DNA of 64,000 nucleotides, taken from NCBI GenBank assembly GCA_030267965.1, contig BRYA01000310.1:1-64000 (forward strand). The letters run 5' to 3'. This document shows positions 45,941-57,479 of the stretch, one piece after another; within the stretch, counting starts at the first letter, position 1, and each line of letters begins with the position of its first letter. The notes under the pieces were generated by a model, which was not told the origin of the DNA, searched no databases, and was given only the letters and a program-made list of their open reading frames with translations. Source of the DNA: Triparma columacea. Taxonomy: Eukaryota; Sar; Bolidophyceae; Parmales; Triparmaceae. A program made the translations under genes and the position numbers.

Positions 45941-46591
45941 ATGGCGAGTTTTCGCGACAATTTGTTCCGAAACCTGACTTTTCATCTTCGTCCAACTTCG
46001 TCCTCTACAGAGATCCCCTACTCTGGGCTCCTGTCGTGGTTGCTGCTCGCACAGTTGTCTTATGAGCTCTTTGATACCACGTACCTTACTGGGAGGAGCA
46101 TGGAGCCGACTTTCAATGATGTTGGGGATGTTGTTTTGGTAGACAAGTTTGCATTTAAGTCTTCGCTTGCGGGCAAACTGCCAGGGAGGAGCGAAGAGGA
46201 TGGCGGGTCGTGGGGGCCAATCAAGGGTCTTAGTCGGGGAGACGTTGTGATAGCATCCGGCGTCCACTCGCTTTCCCCTCGGTATGGGTTTGTTTGCAAG
46301 AGGGTTGTCGCTGTTCCTGGGGATGTAGTGCACCTTGACTCCCTGTACCACGGAGTGAACGACCCGAGGAGGGGGGGCAAGGTGGCGGTTCCCGACGGTA
46401 GTGTTTGGCTGGAGGGCGATAACCCGCCCAAGAGCAGGGATAGCAGGCACTATGGCGTGATACCAGCGAGCTTGATCATAGGCAGGGTTGTGTGGAGACT
46501 GTGGCCGTGGGGACCGGTGTCGGCGGAGAGGCCCGAGGGGGTGAGAAGAAGCACGGTGGAGTTGAGGGAGGGCAGAGGACAGCGCAGGTAG
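45941..46591 (+). CDS. IMP-type mitochondrial inner membrane signal peptidase
   Basis: A single exon encodes 216 residues. One membrane helix (about residues 29-44) precedes the catalytic part. The Ser/Lys dyad of family S26 is present: GRSMEPTF with Ser 53, and CKRVVAVPGD with Lys 120. The third box, WLEGDNPPKSRDSRHYGVIP, ends the active-site fold. IMP1/IMP2 trim presequences of proteins at the mitochondrial inner membrane; the short size and single helix favour IMP over a plastid or ER type I peptidase. An insert of about 30 residues between the Ser and Lys boxes is larger than usual. A plastid location is not excluded. Confidence 0.85.
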   Translation: MASFRDNLFRNLTFHLRPTSSSTEIPYSGLLSWLLLAQLSYELFDTTYLTGRSMEPTFNDVGDVVLVDKFAFKSSLAGKLPGRSEEDGGSWGPIKGLSRGDVVIASGVHSLSPRYGFVCKRVVAVPGDVVHLDSLYHGVNDPRRGGKVAVPDGSVWLEGDNPPKSRDSRHYGVIPASLIIGRVVWRLWPWGPVSAERPEGVRRSTVELREGRGQRR

Positions 46592-46990
46592 AGTGGTAGC
46601 AAGAATAGTCAGCAGTGTATTGTTCAATTTTCATCGTTTCGTTTCCCAAAACGATTTCTTCTAACATATTAATACACCCTCCTCCCTCTCCTCAATATAA
46701 TAAAACTGAAAGCATTCACCCCCCCCCCCGTCGCTGCCCGCTCACAAGCCCCAAAGCATCAAGAATGGCCTTCAGAACTCGGGGGCTTACCCCACTCGCA
46801 GACGAACGCTTGGGAAGTTGAAGCGCCTTTTTCGTTAAGATGAAGAACTTTTGCCACCTCTCAAATCCACAAACCCTTCTTAGCCCCTCCCCCCCCCCGC
46901 ACACACAGCACTCTTCCAACCCTCCTCCCCCCTCCACCCACCATCCCCTGCACGCACGCAAACATACGCGGTATATACCTGGTCTTTTGT
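46592..46990. other. Convergent intergenic region
   Basis: It contains an AATATAATAAAAC stretch near 46693-46706 that could serve polyadenylation of the peptidase gene, and C-rich runs. A minus-strand open stretch around 46720-46870 lacks a start and is not called. Confidence 0.5.
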
Positions 46991-47673
46991 TTAAGCCTTC
47001 CAAAGCAGTATGTAAACCCCTGGAACGACCGTAAAGTACATGTAGGTCTTGATTTCGTGCGTGACAAAGGCACCGAAAGACCTTCCAACAACACAGTTCC
47101 AGCCCCTCCCAAAGGACTTGTCGAAGCCGGCGCGGATATGGGCGGCTATGGTGGCGTAGACTTTGCCTTTGGTGACGTTCATTTGGAAGGCCTCCTGGGA
47201 GATTGTTATGGCAGAGCTGCACATTTCGTCCGTCATGTCCTCCGCATAGATGTGGGTCTGAGGGGGAGAAGTAGGGCAAGGAGGGGGGGGAGAGGAGGGG
47301 AGTAGGGTTAGGTTTCGTAGGAAGCCGCGCGAAGAGGGGGGTGGGGGGGGTGGGAAGGACAACCCCAACAAACTTCCCGAGGCAGTTAATTTAAATTGGA
47401 CAAATTTCTCTCCTTATCGTTGACCCAGCGTTCTATTCTCGGATCCAATGAAACCAATTCGTTAGACAAGGGGGTTCTGGGGGGAAAGAGGAGGAGGATA
47501 TGACGAAGGGGGGGGAATTCAGGGGTTCGAATACCCCTGAACCTCCTTCCAAGGTGGTAGGGTTATATGTGGAGGAGGGGTTTGGGGGGGCGGCGGGGGT
47601 AGGAGTTTTCGTAGGGGAGCGATTCGGAGGGGATGAGTCGGAGTGGGTGACGGACCTGCTTTGCTGACGCCAT
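46991..47673 (-). CDS. LC8-type dynein light chain
   Basis: Exon 2 (47257-46991) encodes 88 residues of a clear LC8 fold: AEDMTDEMCSSAITISQEAF, then IAAHIRAGFDKSFGRGWNCVVGR and the closing FGAFVTHEIKTYMYF strands. LC8 is a homodimeric hub of cytoplasmic and axonemal dynein and of many other complexes. The proposed first exon is just 18 bases (47673-47656, encoding MASAKQ). It joins in phase 0 through a weak GTCCGT donor and a long intron and gives 94 residues, close to the normal 89. The start is therefore less certain than the core. A roughly 12-residue insert differs from canonical LC8 in the loop before IAAHI. Confidence 0.9.
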
Positions 47674-47942
47674 ATCTATTTAAACCTATGCTGTTTTGAG
47701 GAGTTTGGAGAAGGGTGTTGGGGGGTTTTAGGGAAAATCAATGATAATGAATAATTAGGTTCATTATGACCGAGGGGAGAAGTTACGAAAACCTGTTTCT
47801 CTTGCTTTGAAAACGCAGGCATATTGATGTCTCCCGTTGCGTCCACCGAAAACGTCGAACTATTGTTCTTCTTTCAAAAATCCGCGTGTCTCAAATGTGG
47901 GCAACATTCAACCGCCATTGTCAGTAGTTGCCGTCTTCCCCT

Positions 47943-49312
47943 TCATAGTACAGCAACAACGTCACCCACCACGATAGTGCTTGGGGGTTTCACGTTCTCC
48001 CTCTCGGCCTTGTCTGCGATGTCTACTAGGTTTCCCCTTATTGTCCTTTGCCCTGGGTTCCCCGCCTGCTCGACAATGGCGACAGGGGTGTCTGGGGGGT
48101 ATCCAGCCATTGAGATCAGTTTACGAGAGAGCTCACGAAGACGACCGACTGCCATTACGAACACGACGGTTTGGTCGGGGTGGTATTTTATAAGATCCGG
48201 GCTGAGAAAGGATGTCACGTGGTGGAAGGAACGTGAGTAAATGCAAAAACCAACCTACCTTAAGTTTTCGCTACTAGTAGTGTAAAACTCACCTGGTCCC
48301 TTCCCTCCCATAACCGGTGCACATGACAACCTGGTTTGCAACCCCGCGGTGTGTGACTGGGATGCCACCCAGGAGAGGGGCAGCGAAGACTGCAGATACG
48401 CCGGGGATCACTACAGGTCCGCGGAAGCGTGTCGGACGGGGGAAAGTTGGGTTAGCGGCATGAAGACATTCCAAATTCTCGGGCGAAACATCGGCGAGTT
48501 AAAAAGCGTTGGGGGTTACGAAAAGTGCTTTGGAGTGCGTCATGGAGAGTGGCGTGGAGGACATCATGCAGGACAAAATGGAGGACATCATGGAGGACAT
48601 CTCCCAGTCAGCATTTGCATTTGATTTTCCCCCAAATGCTTAAATTCTGCCCCTTGCCTGACCCACCTTTAGGCTCGACCCCCATTCCTCTAAACTTCAA
48701 AACTTCCTCACCCCCCCTCCCAAACACGAAGGGATCCCCAATCTTGAGCCTAACTACGTGCTTTCCCTCTGCCAGCCCTCCAAGGCACCACGTGTAAATC
48801 TCATTTTGCGCCTTGTCTGCGCAGCCCGGGCTCTTGTTCGCGACGCGAACTTCCCCCTTCACAAGGTCCAGGATCTCCTGAGAGACAAGTCTGTCAGAGA
48901 TTACCAGAGCCTCAGGGTCAGAGATTGAGTGCAGAGCCGCAACAGTCAGGAGGTTGGGGTCCCCAGGACCTGCCCCAACCATCGTCAACCTGCCAGTAGG
49001 AGATGAAGGGGAGGAGGGATTGGAAGAGAAAAGGGCAGTAGACGACATTCCTGATGCAACAAATGTCACAGAAGTCTCCGTGTAAAGACTGCTCGAAGCT
49101 CGTGGTGATATGGTGAACATGCCTGATGAAGAATGGGAACCTTCAAAGCGTCCACTTTCTATTCTTTTCACCCCCTTTCTGTCACCCTTGCAACGACGAT
49201 TGGAAGCATTTTCTACTACTACAGACCTTGCCAGCGGGACACTGTCCATCAAGGAGAGTATTTCGGTGCATAATAGGTCCAATAGAAGCAATGTGATGAC
49301 AATTGCACGCAT
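47943..49312 (-). CDS. SUMT: Uroporphyrinogen-III C-methyltransferase, plastid-targeted
   Basis: Exons 49312-48667, 48410-48293 and 48201-47943 join in phases 1 and 2 to give 340 residues. SUMT uses SAM to methylate uroporphyrinogen III at C-2 and C-7, giving precorrin-2 for siroheme. Family boxes are complete: MVGAGPGDPNLLTVAA, the VISDRLVS block, RLKIGDPFVFGRGGEE, IPGVSAVFAAPLLGGIP, and MAVGRLRELS with the terminal TIVVGDVV. The first 90 residues are an ER signal (MRAIVITLLLLDLL) plus a transit-like Ser-rich stretch, so it acts in the plastid. There is no uroporphyrinogen synthase or siroheme synthase fusion. Confidence 0.95.
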
Positions 49313-49400
49313 TTGAAGAACTAGAAGAAGCTCCCCACCAATCCGATTTTTTTGACTGCTTTTTCGACTTTTCGACGCGTCTTTCCAAAATCGGGGAAAC
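49313..49400. promoter_or_regulatory. 88-base divergent promoter region
   Basis: It separates the start codons of SUMT (49312) and atpC (49401), both for plastid proteins. Contains short TTTTT runs near 49350. Position only. Confidence 0.45.
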
Positions 49401-51024
49401 ATGCGGCTCTCTTTTGTCACGCTCCTATCCCTCTTCACTGCCAGTGCTGGTTTCGTGGTGTCCCCAAGGACTCCTATGAGTACTGCTCTGTTCGACGGTA
49501 AAGCCAATGGTGCGTGGAGGGAATAAAATGCATCATGATGTGGCGAGGGTGGCGATTGCTTTGGTCCTCTTGTAGTTGCCCTACCTTCTCTTTGGGTAGT
49601 TTTGTGATCGAACTTGTCTTTCGCTTCTATATTGATCCTATTTATCGGCTTCGTTGCGTATAGTCTTGTCACTATTTGGAAAAATGGGCCCGCCAAACCG
49701 TCCTCACAAAGTTGGATAATTCCCACGAGCTTTTGGAGGGGAGTTTGGGATGTTTTGCGGTGACTTTGCTACTTTTCCGTATGTATGCGTTTGTATTCTG
49801 TGGGGTGTGCTTCTATTCTGACTACATATCATTATTTTTATGGATAATTTCTCCCTCATATCACATGAACCACCAACGCTAACCAGTCCTTCCCCTCCCA
49901 CTCACTGTAGCCATCCGTGACCGCATCTCGACTGTCAAAAACACGAAGAAGATCACCATGGCAATGAAGCTTGTGGCTGCTGCTAAGGTTCGCAAGGCCC
50001 AGGATGCTGTCCTCCAGACTCGCCCCTTTTCTGAAACCCTCCAGTCCGTTTTCGGTGGTTTGATCAAGCGGCTCGGTTCGGAGGCAGGTGATCTTCCCCT
50101 CCTACAACAGAGGGAGATCAAGAAGGTGACCATGGTTGTGATCTCCGGGGACCGTGGCCTTTGTGGATCCTATAACAGCTACGTCATCAAAAAGACTGAG
50201 AAGAGGTACAATGAGCTCATCGCCAAGGGCATCGAGGTTGAGATGGTCATGGTTGGGAAGAAGGCCAATAGCTACTTTGAGAGGAGGTGCGTGGCAAAAG
50301 ATCGTGGTTACCTCGTGGGCGTACACAGGTTTTTGGTTCTCCCCTTTGGTAACGGGAGGGGGGCATATTTTACAATTGGATTCAACGCACTTTCTAACTC
50401 CTCCGTCTCCTCCCCATCTACCCCCCTCCAATCCCCCCTTACCTACCCCCAACTCCTAATGTCAGGTCTTTCCCCATTTCTAAATACTACGACTGCGGCC
50501 AGAAGCCCACCGCCGCCGAGGCGACAGCGATCTCTGATGAGCTCCTTGCCAAGTACCTGAGCGGGGAGACTGACTCTGTCGAACTCATCTACACGAGGTT
50601 CGTGAGCCTTATCGCCTCGAGCCCCTCTGCGCGGACGCTCCTTCCTCTCACCGCAACCGGCATTGAGAGCGAGGGCGATGAGATTTTCCAGCTTACCACA
50701 TCATCCGGCGAATTTTCAGTTTCGAAGACCGATGTTGACGCTGCTGAACCTCAGGAATTCCCCGCGGACATGATCTTCGAGCAAGATCCCGTCCAGATCC
50801 TCAATGCGATCCTTCCCCTTTACCTCAACGGGCAGCTTCTCCGCACTCTGCAAGAATCCGTTGCCTCCGAGCTCGCTGCTCGTATGCAGTCCATGCAGAG
50901 TGCTTCCGATAACGCTGGTGAGCTCGCGAGTAAACTTAGCATGGCTTACAACAGGGCCAGGCAGGCAGCTGTCACGCAAGAGTTGTTAGAAATTGTGGCA
51001 GGTGCGGCTGCAATTGAGGGTTGA
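49401..51024 (+). CDS. atpC: Plastid ATP synthase gamma subunit
   Basis: Exons 49401-49509, 49911-50286 and 50466-51024 give 347 residues. Exon 1 is an ER-type signal with an ASAGF cleavage region and plastid transit start. The mature protein begins AIRDRISTVKNTKKITMAMK, and has VISGDRGLCGSYNS, FEQDPVQILNAILPLYLN and the final helix AYNRARQAAVTQELLEIV. It is the rotor stalk of CF1. Where green plants have the cysteine redox loop after LLPL, this sequence reads TATGIESEGDEIF, without cysteines, as in red-lineage plastids and cyanobacteria. Light activation via thioredoxin at that site is thus not expected. Confidence 0.97.
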
Positions 51025-51282
51025 TCTGTGTTGAAAACGTTGGGGGAGCTAAATGACTGTGGTCTCAGGAGGTCCCATTGAGTAGGAGTCGTGTGAAAGA
51101 TGTGGAGCAAAGTGGACAGGAATCAAAAAAGAAAACAATTACCACCATGAATTTTTTGTTTTTGCTCGCGGAGCTCATCAATTGTCCCCCTTATCTCCCC
51201 GTCCCCTGCTCTCCGTACCCTAGCTATGCTCCCCCCGACTCCCCAATTCCCCCCCCCCCCCCACCCCCGACTCCTTTTCTCT

Positions 51283-54200
51283 TCATTCACTGTCATCGTC
51301 GCTGTAGAATAACCTAGCCCCCCCCCCATACCCGCTTCCTCCTGCTGCCCCGGCGAGGATCGTTTCGTCGTCGTCTTCGGCAGCGCCCCCCTGCCCCCCG
51401 AGTTTCTTGAGCCTTTTCTTTCCTGCCCCCTCTTCTCCCATTTCCTCTTGTCCATAAGACTTGCGTTTGGATTTGGATTTGGGTACAAATTTGCGGTTGT
51501 CGTTCCACCTATCTTCGTTGTCTTGGTTTGTTGCGCTCGCGCCCGCACTCTCTTGCTCCTTCTCCTGCTCCTGCTTCTGCTCCTGCTCCTTCTCACCAAG
51601 CAAACCAAGAACCCTGGCCCTTCGCCTAACTTTTTTCGCATCCTTAGCTCCCTGCTTCATGGTCTCCTCCTGTATGATAGCCTCAATCGCTGTGTCTTCT
51701 GTGGGATGAACGAAGAAAGCCGACTTGATGATGGCATCCTCTTCATTGCTGAACTTCTTCTTTCTCCTCCGTTCCTCCTTCGCCAATTTTTTCGCTTCCT
51801 TTTTAGCCCTCCTGTTTTCTGCCTTCTGATCCCTTTCGCCTTCGTCGTCCGAGGAGTCACTCCCCACCATCCCCAGGCCGTCCTCGCTTTCCTCGCCTCC
51901 TCCCGCTCCATTACTCTCGACCGCAACGCCATCCTCTGCCTCGCTCCACTCCGCTTCACTTTCTCCCTCGTCTTTCTTCCCGACGATCCAGTTGGACTCG
52001 CCCTGTTTCTCATTTTCTTCCTCGTCTTTGTCTGACCCTACAGTATATTCTTCCCTGCCTCCTGACAAGGTTTTTTCATCGAGGTAACTGTTAGTAACCA
52101 TCTCACAGTGTCTTCTGTACCTAACCCCAACGTGGAACAGACCCTCGACACACAGAAGGGGGTTCCTCTGGGCAGCGGTGGCGAAGTGCCTGACGATGGT
52201 TGTCACAAACTTTATGAGCTCCCCAAATTCACTACCGACCGCGCAAGCCTTGTCGTGGAGAATCCTATCGTAGATGATCATGAGCTCCATGTTGAAGAGG
52301 AGGGGTTCCAGGGTTACCGCTTCCTCCTTCACAACTGCCAACGCTGCCTTGCCATCGCCCTCGTCGAAGACTGTCTTTACGACTTCCATCTTATGCTTGC
52401 ACAGCCTAGTAAAGAACGAAACGATATGGTGGTTTGTCTCAATCCCGTTCGTCGAGTATTCCCTCAATAGATGAGTGTACACCTTGATGGCGCCACTTGA
52501 GACGGCCCTGCCGACGTACTTGTCCAGCTCAAAGCTTACGCAGTTTTCCTTGTATTCATCAGTGACGGACTTTTCCTTCCTTCCCTTGCTGCTGATGTCC
52601 TCGACCTCCTTCTTCCACTTCCTCCTACTTAGATCCTGGAGCTTGATTGTCTCGTGAACGAGCTCGACCAAATCGCACAAGTACTGCTTGGATTGGGTGC
52701 CGCTCTTCCAAGCCGACAGCAACTTGAACACCTTGTCCTTCGGCTCGCTCGCGAAGTACAACTGGTTTTGGAGACCAAGAGACATGATGCTTTGAGATTC
52801 ATCTGGGCTACTGTTCATTATAGAAAGCAACTTTACCATCTCCTTGTAGAGGGCAACAGCTTGAGTAAGAGCGGTCGGCTTCTTCTCGGCGATAAACGTC
52901 TCGCAGGCGCTGGTGACGAGATTGAAGGAGAAGAGGTCGAGGGTGAAAAGGAGCTGACCCACGCCTGCCGTTCCAGAGACGCGAGCAGATGAAGAGGAGC
53001 TGCCTCCTCCCAACTCTAGATGAGTGCGTTGCCAGACAGAGAAAAACCAGACGACCTTAAAGAAGACGACCTTGTCATTAGCCTCGAGCCTGTTGCTGTC
53101 TCTCCTGAACTCGTCCTTCAGGCTCTTCATGACAGGCCCGTAGCATTTCTCCACGAACGAACGGCTGAAGCTGTTTAGCGCCTTGAAGGACTCCATGGCG
53201 ATTTTGGTAAGGAAAGTTCCAAGGTAACTGGATTCGTATCCACGTGCGTCGGCAGTGAAGGCCGCAGTTTGCTTGTTCTTTCTCCTCGCGGCGCATGCAC
53301 TGTTAGAGGTTGATGAGGCCTTGAGGACCTTGCTTGTGTCTTTCAACTTCAGAGTTCCTCCAAATCTACTGTGCCTGGCGCCTTTGTTGGTGACTGAGGA
53401 CAACTTGGCCTGCGAGGATGGATGGGAGGGAAAGAAAGCAACGAGGAGAAAGAGTGAAGCATTACAAGTGATGGAGAGAGTTAGGTTCGGCATACGATAT
53501 TGAGGTCGACGACGGAAGGGCACCACAGTGCCAAACTCCTCGCTTCATTTTCAATCTTACCTTCTCACGCTTTCTCGCTGCACTAAGCCCCCCCCCCCTC
53601 TTGTTCTCGTCATTGCCCATGTTTGACGAGCTGCCGATGACCATATCGTCGCTCTTGGCAGTCATCGAGGGGTCCTGATTGCGAACCAAGAAATGAAGGA
53701 TTTCCATAATGAGCAAGTTCCAGCGCTCGTTCTTCTTGTGTGATATCCCCTCTCCTAGGAAGACCATGATGTCAAAGACAAGTTCCTTCTGGAACACTGC
53801 TATGAGTTGGTGGTGGATCCTGATGTCCTCGTTGACGAGGGAGGTCGAGTTCTTGACAACCGGCTCAGCACAAAGAAGGTTGCGGATCAAGTGTAATACC
53901 AGCTCGATGGTGCTGTTGTCCTTGTCGTCTCTCTTTTGCTCCGTTTTCGAGAGCGGGACCTGCATCAGGTCCACGAAAACCTCGAGAAGACCCTCCTTGA
54001 GAAAGAGGCGCTTGTACTCCATCAAGTACTTGGACTGAAGAAGGGCGTTTTCCTTTTGGGGCGACGATCAGGCACATAGAGGAGGGGGCGAGCGGAGGAT
54101 TAGGGATCCTTCTATTGGCCAGGGCGAGTAAGCGAACCGCCTTTATCGCACTCACCTTCAAGCTAACCTGATCCTGAATGGTCTCCTCACTAAACTTCTT

Positions 54201-54605
54201 CGACTTAACATCGATGTTAATCAAGGCGGCCTGTTTGGCTGCTTTGGTCATAGGCTTCGTGAGTATCACGAAGAGCTTGGCAAGAGTCAAAATGGTGTCA
54301 GGGTCGTCGCGCTTCACAAGAGCAATCGGAATCAACTTTTCCTCAACCACCTTCCAGGTGCCCAGCTGGTTGGCGATGGGACGCAGGTCATCCTTGTCGC
54401 TTCTCAGTGCCCTCTGTAGGTCTTGCAGCCAGTTAAGGCAGTCCGCAACTGGTACAAAGCGCTCACTTATCCTTCCCTCCTTATCCTCCTCCGAAACATG
54501 AGATCCTAAGACACTTACAACGAGCAGCAACTCGTTCATCATGTTGCTTTCGATCCTACCAGGATTCGAAAACTGGGCAGTTGGGCGCTGCAAGACGGCT
54601 GCCAT
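51283..54605 (-). CDS. TIMELESS/TOF1 replication-fork protection protein
   Basis: Exons 54605-54156, 54052-53561 and 53409-51283 are all phase 0 and give 1,022 residues. The N-terminal TIMELESS domain shows LNWLQDLQRALRSDKDDLRP, KVVEEKLIPI, a long helical series, and LVLHLIRNLLCAEP followed by FVDLMQVPLSKTEQ. After it comes RHSRFGGTL, a strongly conserved family motif, in exon 3. The last 250 residues are highly charged and disordered. TIM/TOF1 with its partner TIPIN/CSM3 holds the replisome together and signals replication stress. In plants and protists the family is nuclear and replication-linked rather than circadian. The ATG at 54605 opens the conserved domain; an in-frame ATG at 54743 lies in leader-like sequence. 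Confidence 0.93.
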
Positions 54606-54863
54606 CTTAATCACACTACTTTTACCCTTTGTTGTTGTCGGCGGGAGAGAGGGAAAGTGGGAGGGAAGAGGGTTAGAGTTAGGGTTGTAAGGGGCTTGAC
54701 GATGACTTTTTGACGCAAAACAAATCAAATTGCCTGTACCCATACCTTCTTGCGATCAGCTCGACTCTAAACTCCAAAGAAGCACGTTAGTATTTGCTTT
54801 CCGAGGATTCGAGTTTTGGTTTCACCCATTTTCGGGATTTTTTTATTTCAACCCATTTGAAGG
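54606..54863. promoter_or_regulatory. 258-base divergent upstream region
   Basis: It lies between TIMELESS (54605) and CFAP298 (54864). No motif is identified. Confidence 0.35.
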
Positions 54864-56087
54864 ATGGTGAGTGCCTTTAAGCTGCTTTTGTGTATACCTG
54901 TATCTAGCTGTTGCATTGTCTCCGAGTTTTGATCCATGATTGCCTCCTAGTGTGAAAATAAATTTCTAAATTTGCGGCCTCCTTCTCCTCCTGCCCACTT
55001 TACACCCAGGTAATTCTATCCATAAAGAAGAACGACGGTGACGGTTTCCTATACGAGACCACCACTGCGTCCACGAATGACGATCTGATTTCTGAGCTGT
55101 GTGAGATTTGGAATGCTCGTCTTCGAGTTAGAATTTTGGCTCCAGGTCTCCGTGAACTTGGAAAGTACGGCCCAATGAAGAAAGTGGTGAGTGCGCTACC
55201 GGACAAGCAGTGTCAATGTCCTTCATGTCACGATATTTATGTATATTGCGTTCATTTTTGCTCACCACCTTTGTCTTTCCCCCCCTCTTTTTTTTTGTTC
55301 CTCTCATCTCGCAGGAGGAGCAGGGGCTTGACGAGGTGAAGGAGAAATACGAGGGAGCTGAGTTGATGAAGAACGAGTACTACCAGGCAGACCCTTCGGG
55401 CTTACGAACCGGGAACGGGCCAGGACCCGAGTTAGCTGCAACCCTGGAACGCGTGGCTACTGATGCTGAGACCTACTGTGATAAGTCCCAGGTTCAGAAG
55501 CGTATTAATTTGTCTCTTAGTGAGATAAATGATAAGATTGCCAATATGAGAGGAGCGGTGATGATGTCTTACCCAATGGGACTCCCTGAGTGGGACACCA
55601 TCAAGTTGGCCATGGACAGTGTTGATGGGCTCGAGGGCACCGGGGTGGCTGCGGAGATCATGCAGGCCGAATCAGCGCAGCTCTGGTGTGCCGGAAAGGA
55701 GTTTATTCGGGGTCAGTTGGTGTCTGACAGGCTGGGGAAGAACGAGAAGGTGAGTGTTTCTTTTTGTGTCTGTGTGTTTTCGAGCCGATGCGCTGACCCC
55801 CTTCGACGGTACGAATGTTGCTCGAATTGTCATCTCTCCATTCCTTGTAGACAAAGGTCATTGCTAAGTTGACAAAGAGTGGAAGTGGCCCTCCAGCCAG
55901 GGAGCCTGCTGTCAACGAGGAAGAGAGAAAGGCTATGATGGCGCACTATTTCAAGAAGCAGGAAGAGATGAAGAAGCTTGCCGAGTCCAACGACGACGAT
56001 TACCTTGCCAGTCCTTGGGCGGACTCGTCTAACATGAAGCGCTCCCTTCAGGGCGTTGGGAACATACGTGCCCCTGGTCTGAGGTGA
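54864..56087 (+). CDS. CFAP298: CFAP298 (C21orf59/Kurly) cilia protein
   Basis: Exons 54864-54866, 55010-55186, 55315-55749 and 55851-56087 give 283 residues, close to 290 in animals. The first coding exon holds only the ATG; the intron begins right after it. Order of conserved blocks: VILSIKK at the start, NARLRVRIL, MRGAVMMSYPMGLP, ESAQLWCAGKEF, GKNEKTKVIAKL, GPPAREPAVNEEERKAMM and the ending DDDYLASPWADSSNMKRSLQG. In animals and in algae this protein is needed to assemble and place axonemal dynein arms. Its presence implies a flagellated stage. Confidence 0.96.
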
Positions 56088-56250
56088 AAAAGAGGTTACG
56101 ATGGACGGGTGGAGAATTGAGGGGGGGGGGGGGGGGGGGAGAGGCGGACGATTGCAACTAGATGTTTGGAAGGTGTTCTTTGTCGCCCCATGAAATAAAA
56201 CTAGAGTTTCTGTTTCGCAGAAAAATTCTTGAAAATTATCAACATGCCGT

Positions 56251-57318
56251 TCAAGGGAACGGCTCGGCGTAATGCCGAGAGGGTTGGGAACCCCTCTCTT
56301 TTACATCAAGTAGACTACCGCCTCCCCTTGATTTTCTAAGACGACTGCCTCCAGTTTTTCCTGTAAGTGTACTGGCCCTGACTTCAATAGCCCTCCTCAA
56401 GGAATTAAGCCTGTAGAAAGATGCTTCCGTGTAGATCTCCTCAAGGAGCCCGCTGTCTCTGGGAAGTGTATCGTTCCGTAGGAACTGTAAGATGTACCTG
56501 AAGATCCACCAGTCCCTCTCAACGAAGAAACAACCGTCATCGTCCTGTTCCAGTGGGGGATTCTCGGTGCAAAGGCTTGCCAGGATGGAGAATTTATCCT
56601 TTGTAAGCACCCCAGCGGTGGTTTGGAATACTTGCCCGCCAACGTTGAGCATGATTTGGGTCTCGGTTGGAACAAAGTTAAGCATGGAGTCCCCCTCAAA
56701 TTGTGCTCGGTCCTCTTCGTTTCTTTTATGCATTTTGCTGATCTTTACCCAAATTTCCCTGAGCTTCTTCTTCTCCAGCTTAAGCTAAGAATTGCGAGTG
56801 AAGAGATTGGAGGAAGTGAGTATGAAAGGTGAGAAATCAAAGTGGGTGTGGTCTGAGAAAAAAATAAAGGATGGGAGGAGGGGACCAGGATGTAAAGAGA
56901 ATGGTCTTGGATACGATGATAGTATCGATATATCGCCGTGCGTTGAATGGAATTTGTTTCCAGGGCAAGGACGTTTGGATCAGGTCTGGCTCAATTTTGA
57001 GGCAATCAACAGTCACAATTCTGTCTGAGGCTGTTAGTTAAATAGTGTCTCATCAGCGTTTTCGTTGGATCTTAATGGACGTTGAACCAAGTATGACGTT
57101 AACATTTGCGAGAGATTGGGAAGATGTCTTGCGAAAAGAGGTCAAGCACCCACAAAAAATGTCAACTAGTTCATCCTCCGGGTTTCAACCCAAACTGTCA
57201 AACCTCAAAGAAAAGCACCTCCGCATGACCGGCGCGTTAAAGTGGTCCTCACCTGCCTCTCCTCGGCATCAAGACGCTCCCACAGTCTCTGGATGTCCGT
57301 TGATGTCTCGCTAGGCAT
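56251..57318 (-). CDS. Short T1/BTB (KCTD-like) protein with coiled-coil start
   Basis: Exons 57318-57253 and 56784-56251 give 199 residues. A coiled-coil start (RLWERLDAEERQ joined to LKLEKKKLREIWVKI across the junction) precedes a T1-type BTB domain: IMLNVGGQVFQTT, FSILASL, a short loop, then DGCFFVERDWWIFRYILQFL and LLEEIYTEASFYRL. The tail of about 50 residues is basic. T1 domains tetramerise or pentamerise; proteins with only this domain often serve as adaptors for CUL3 ubiquitin ligases. There is no channel part. The coiled-coil continuity supports the 467-base intron. Confidence 0.85.
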
Positions 57319-57479
57319 TATGGGAGTTTTGGACTCAAACCGCTGAAAACTCGAAACAACCCTCTCTTCGTCTCCTCTTTCCGCCTCTCCAAGTTCACAA
57401 CAGCACAACAACAGACTTTTCTCTTAAGTGCCCAACCTAATTACCGTGAATTTTTTGCTGGTGACTTTGGGTGGCGATC
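57319..57479. promoter_or_regulatory. 161-base divergent upstream region
   Basis: It separates the T1/BTB gene (57318) and the armadillo gene (57480). Position only. Confidence 0.35.

Noticed and set aside
46720..46990. Minus-strand open stretch downstream of LC8
   Set aside because: It has no start codon, no supported acceptor and lies after the LC8 stop; more likely 3' UTR or chance.
47518..47541. TRNA-like T-arm (AGGGGTTCGAAT hairpin)
   Set aside because: The stem-loop is a 9-bp palindrome, but the loop has an extra base and no acceptor, D or anticodon arms can be folded around it on either strand.
48535..48602. GGAGGACATCAT-type repeats
   Set aside because: Three imperfect copies inside SUMT intron 1; too few and too irregular to be more than local slippage.
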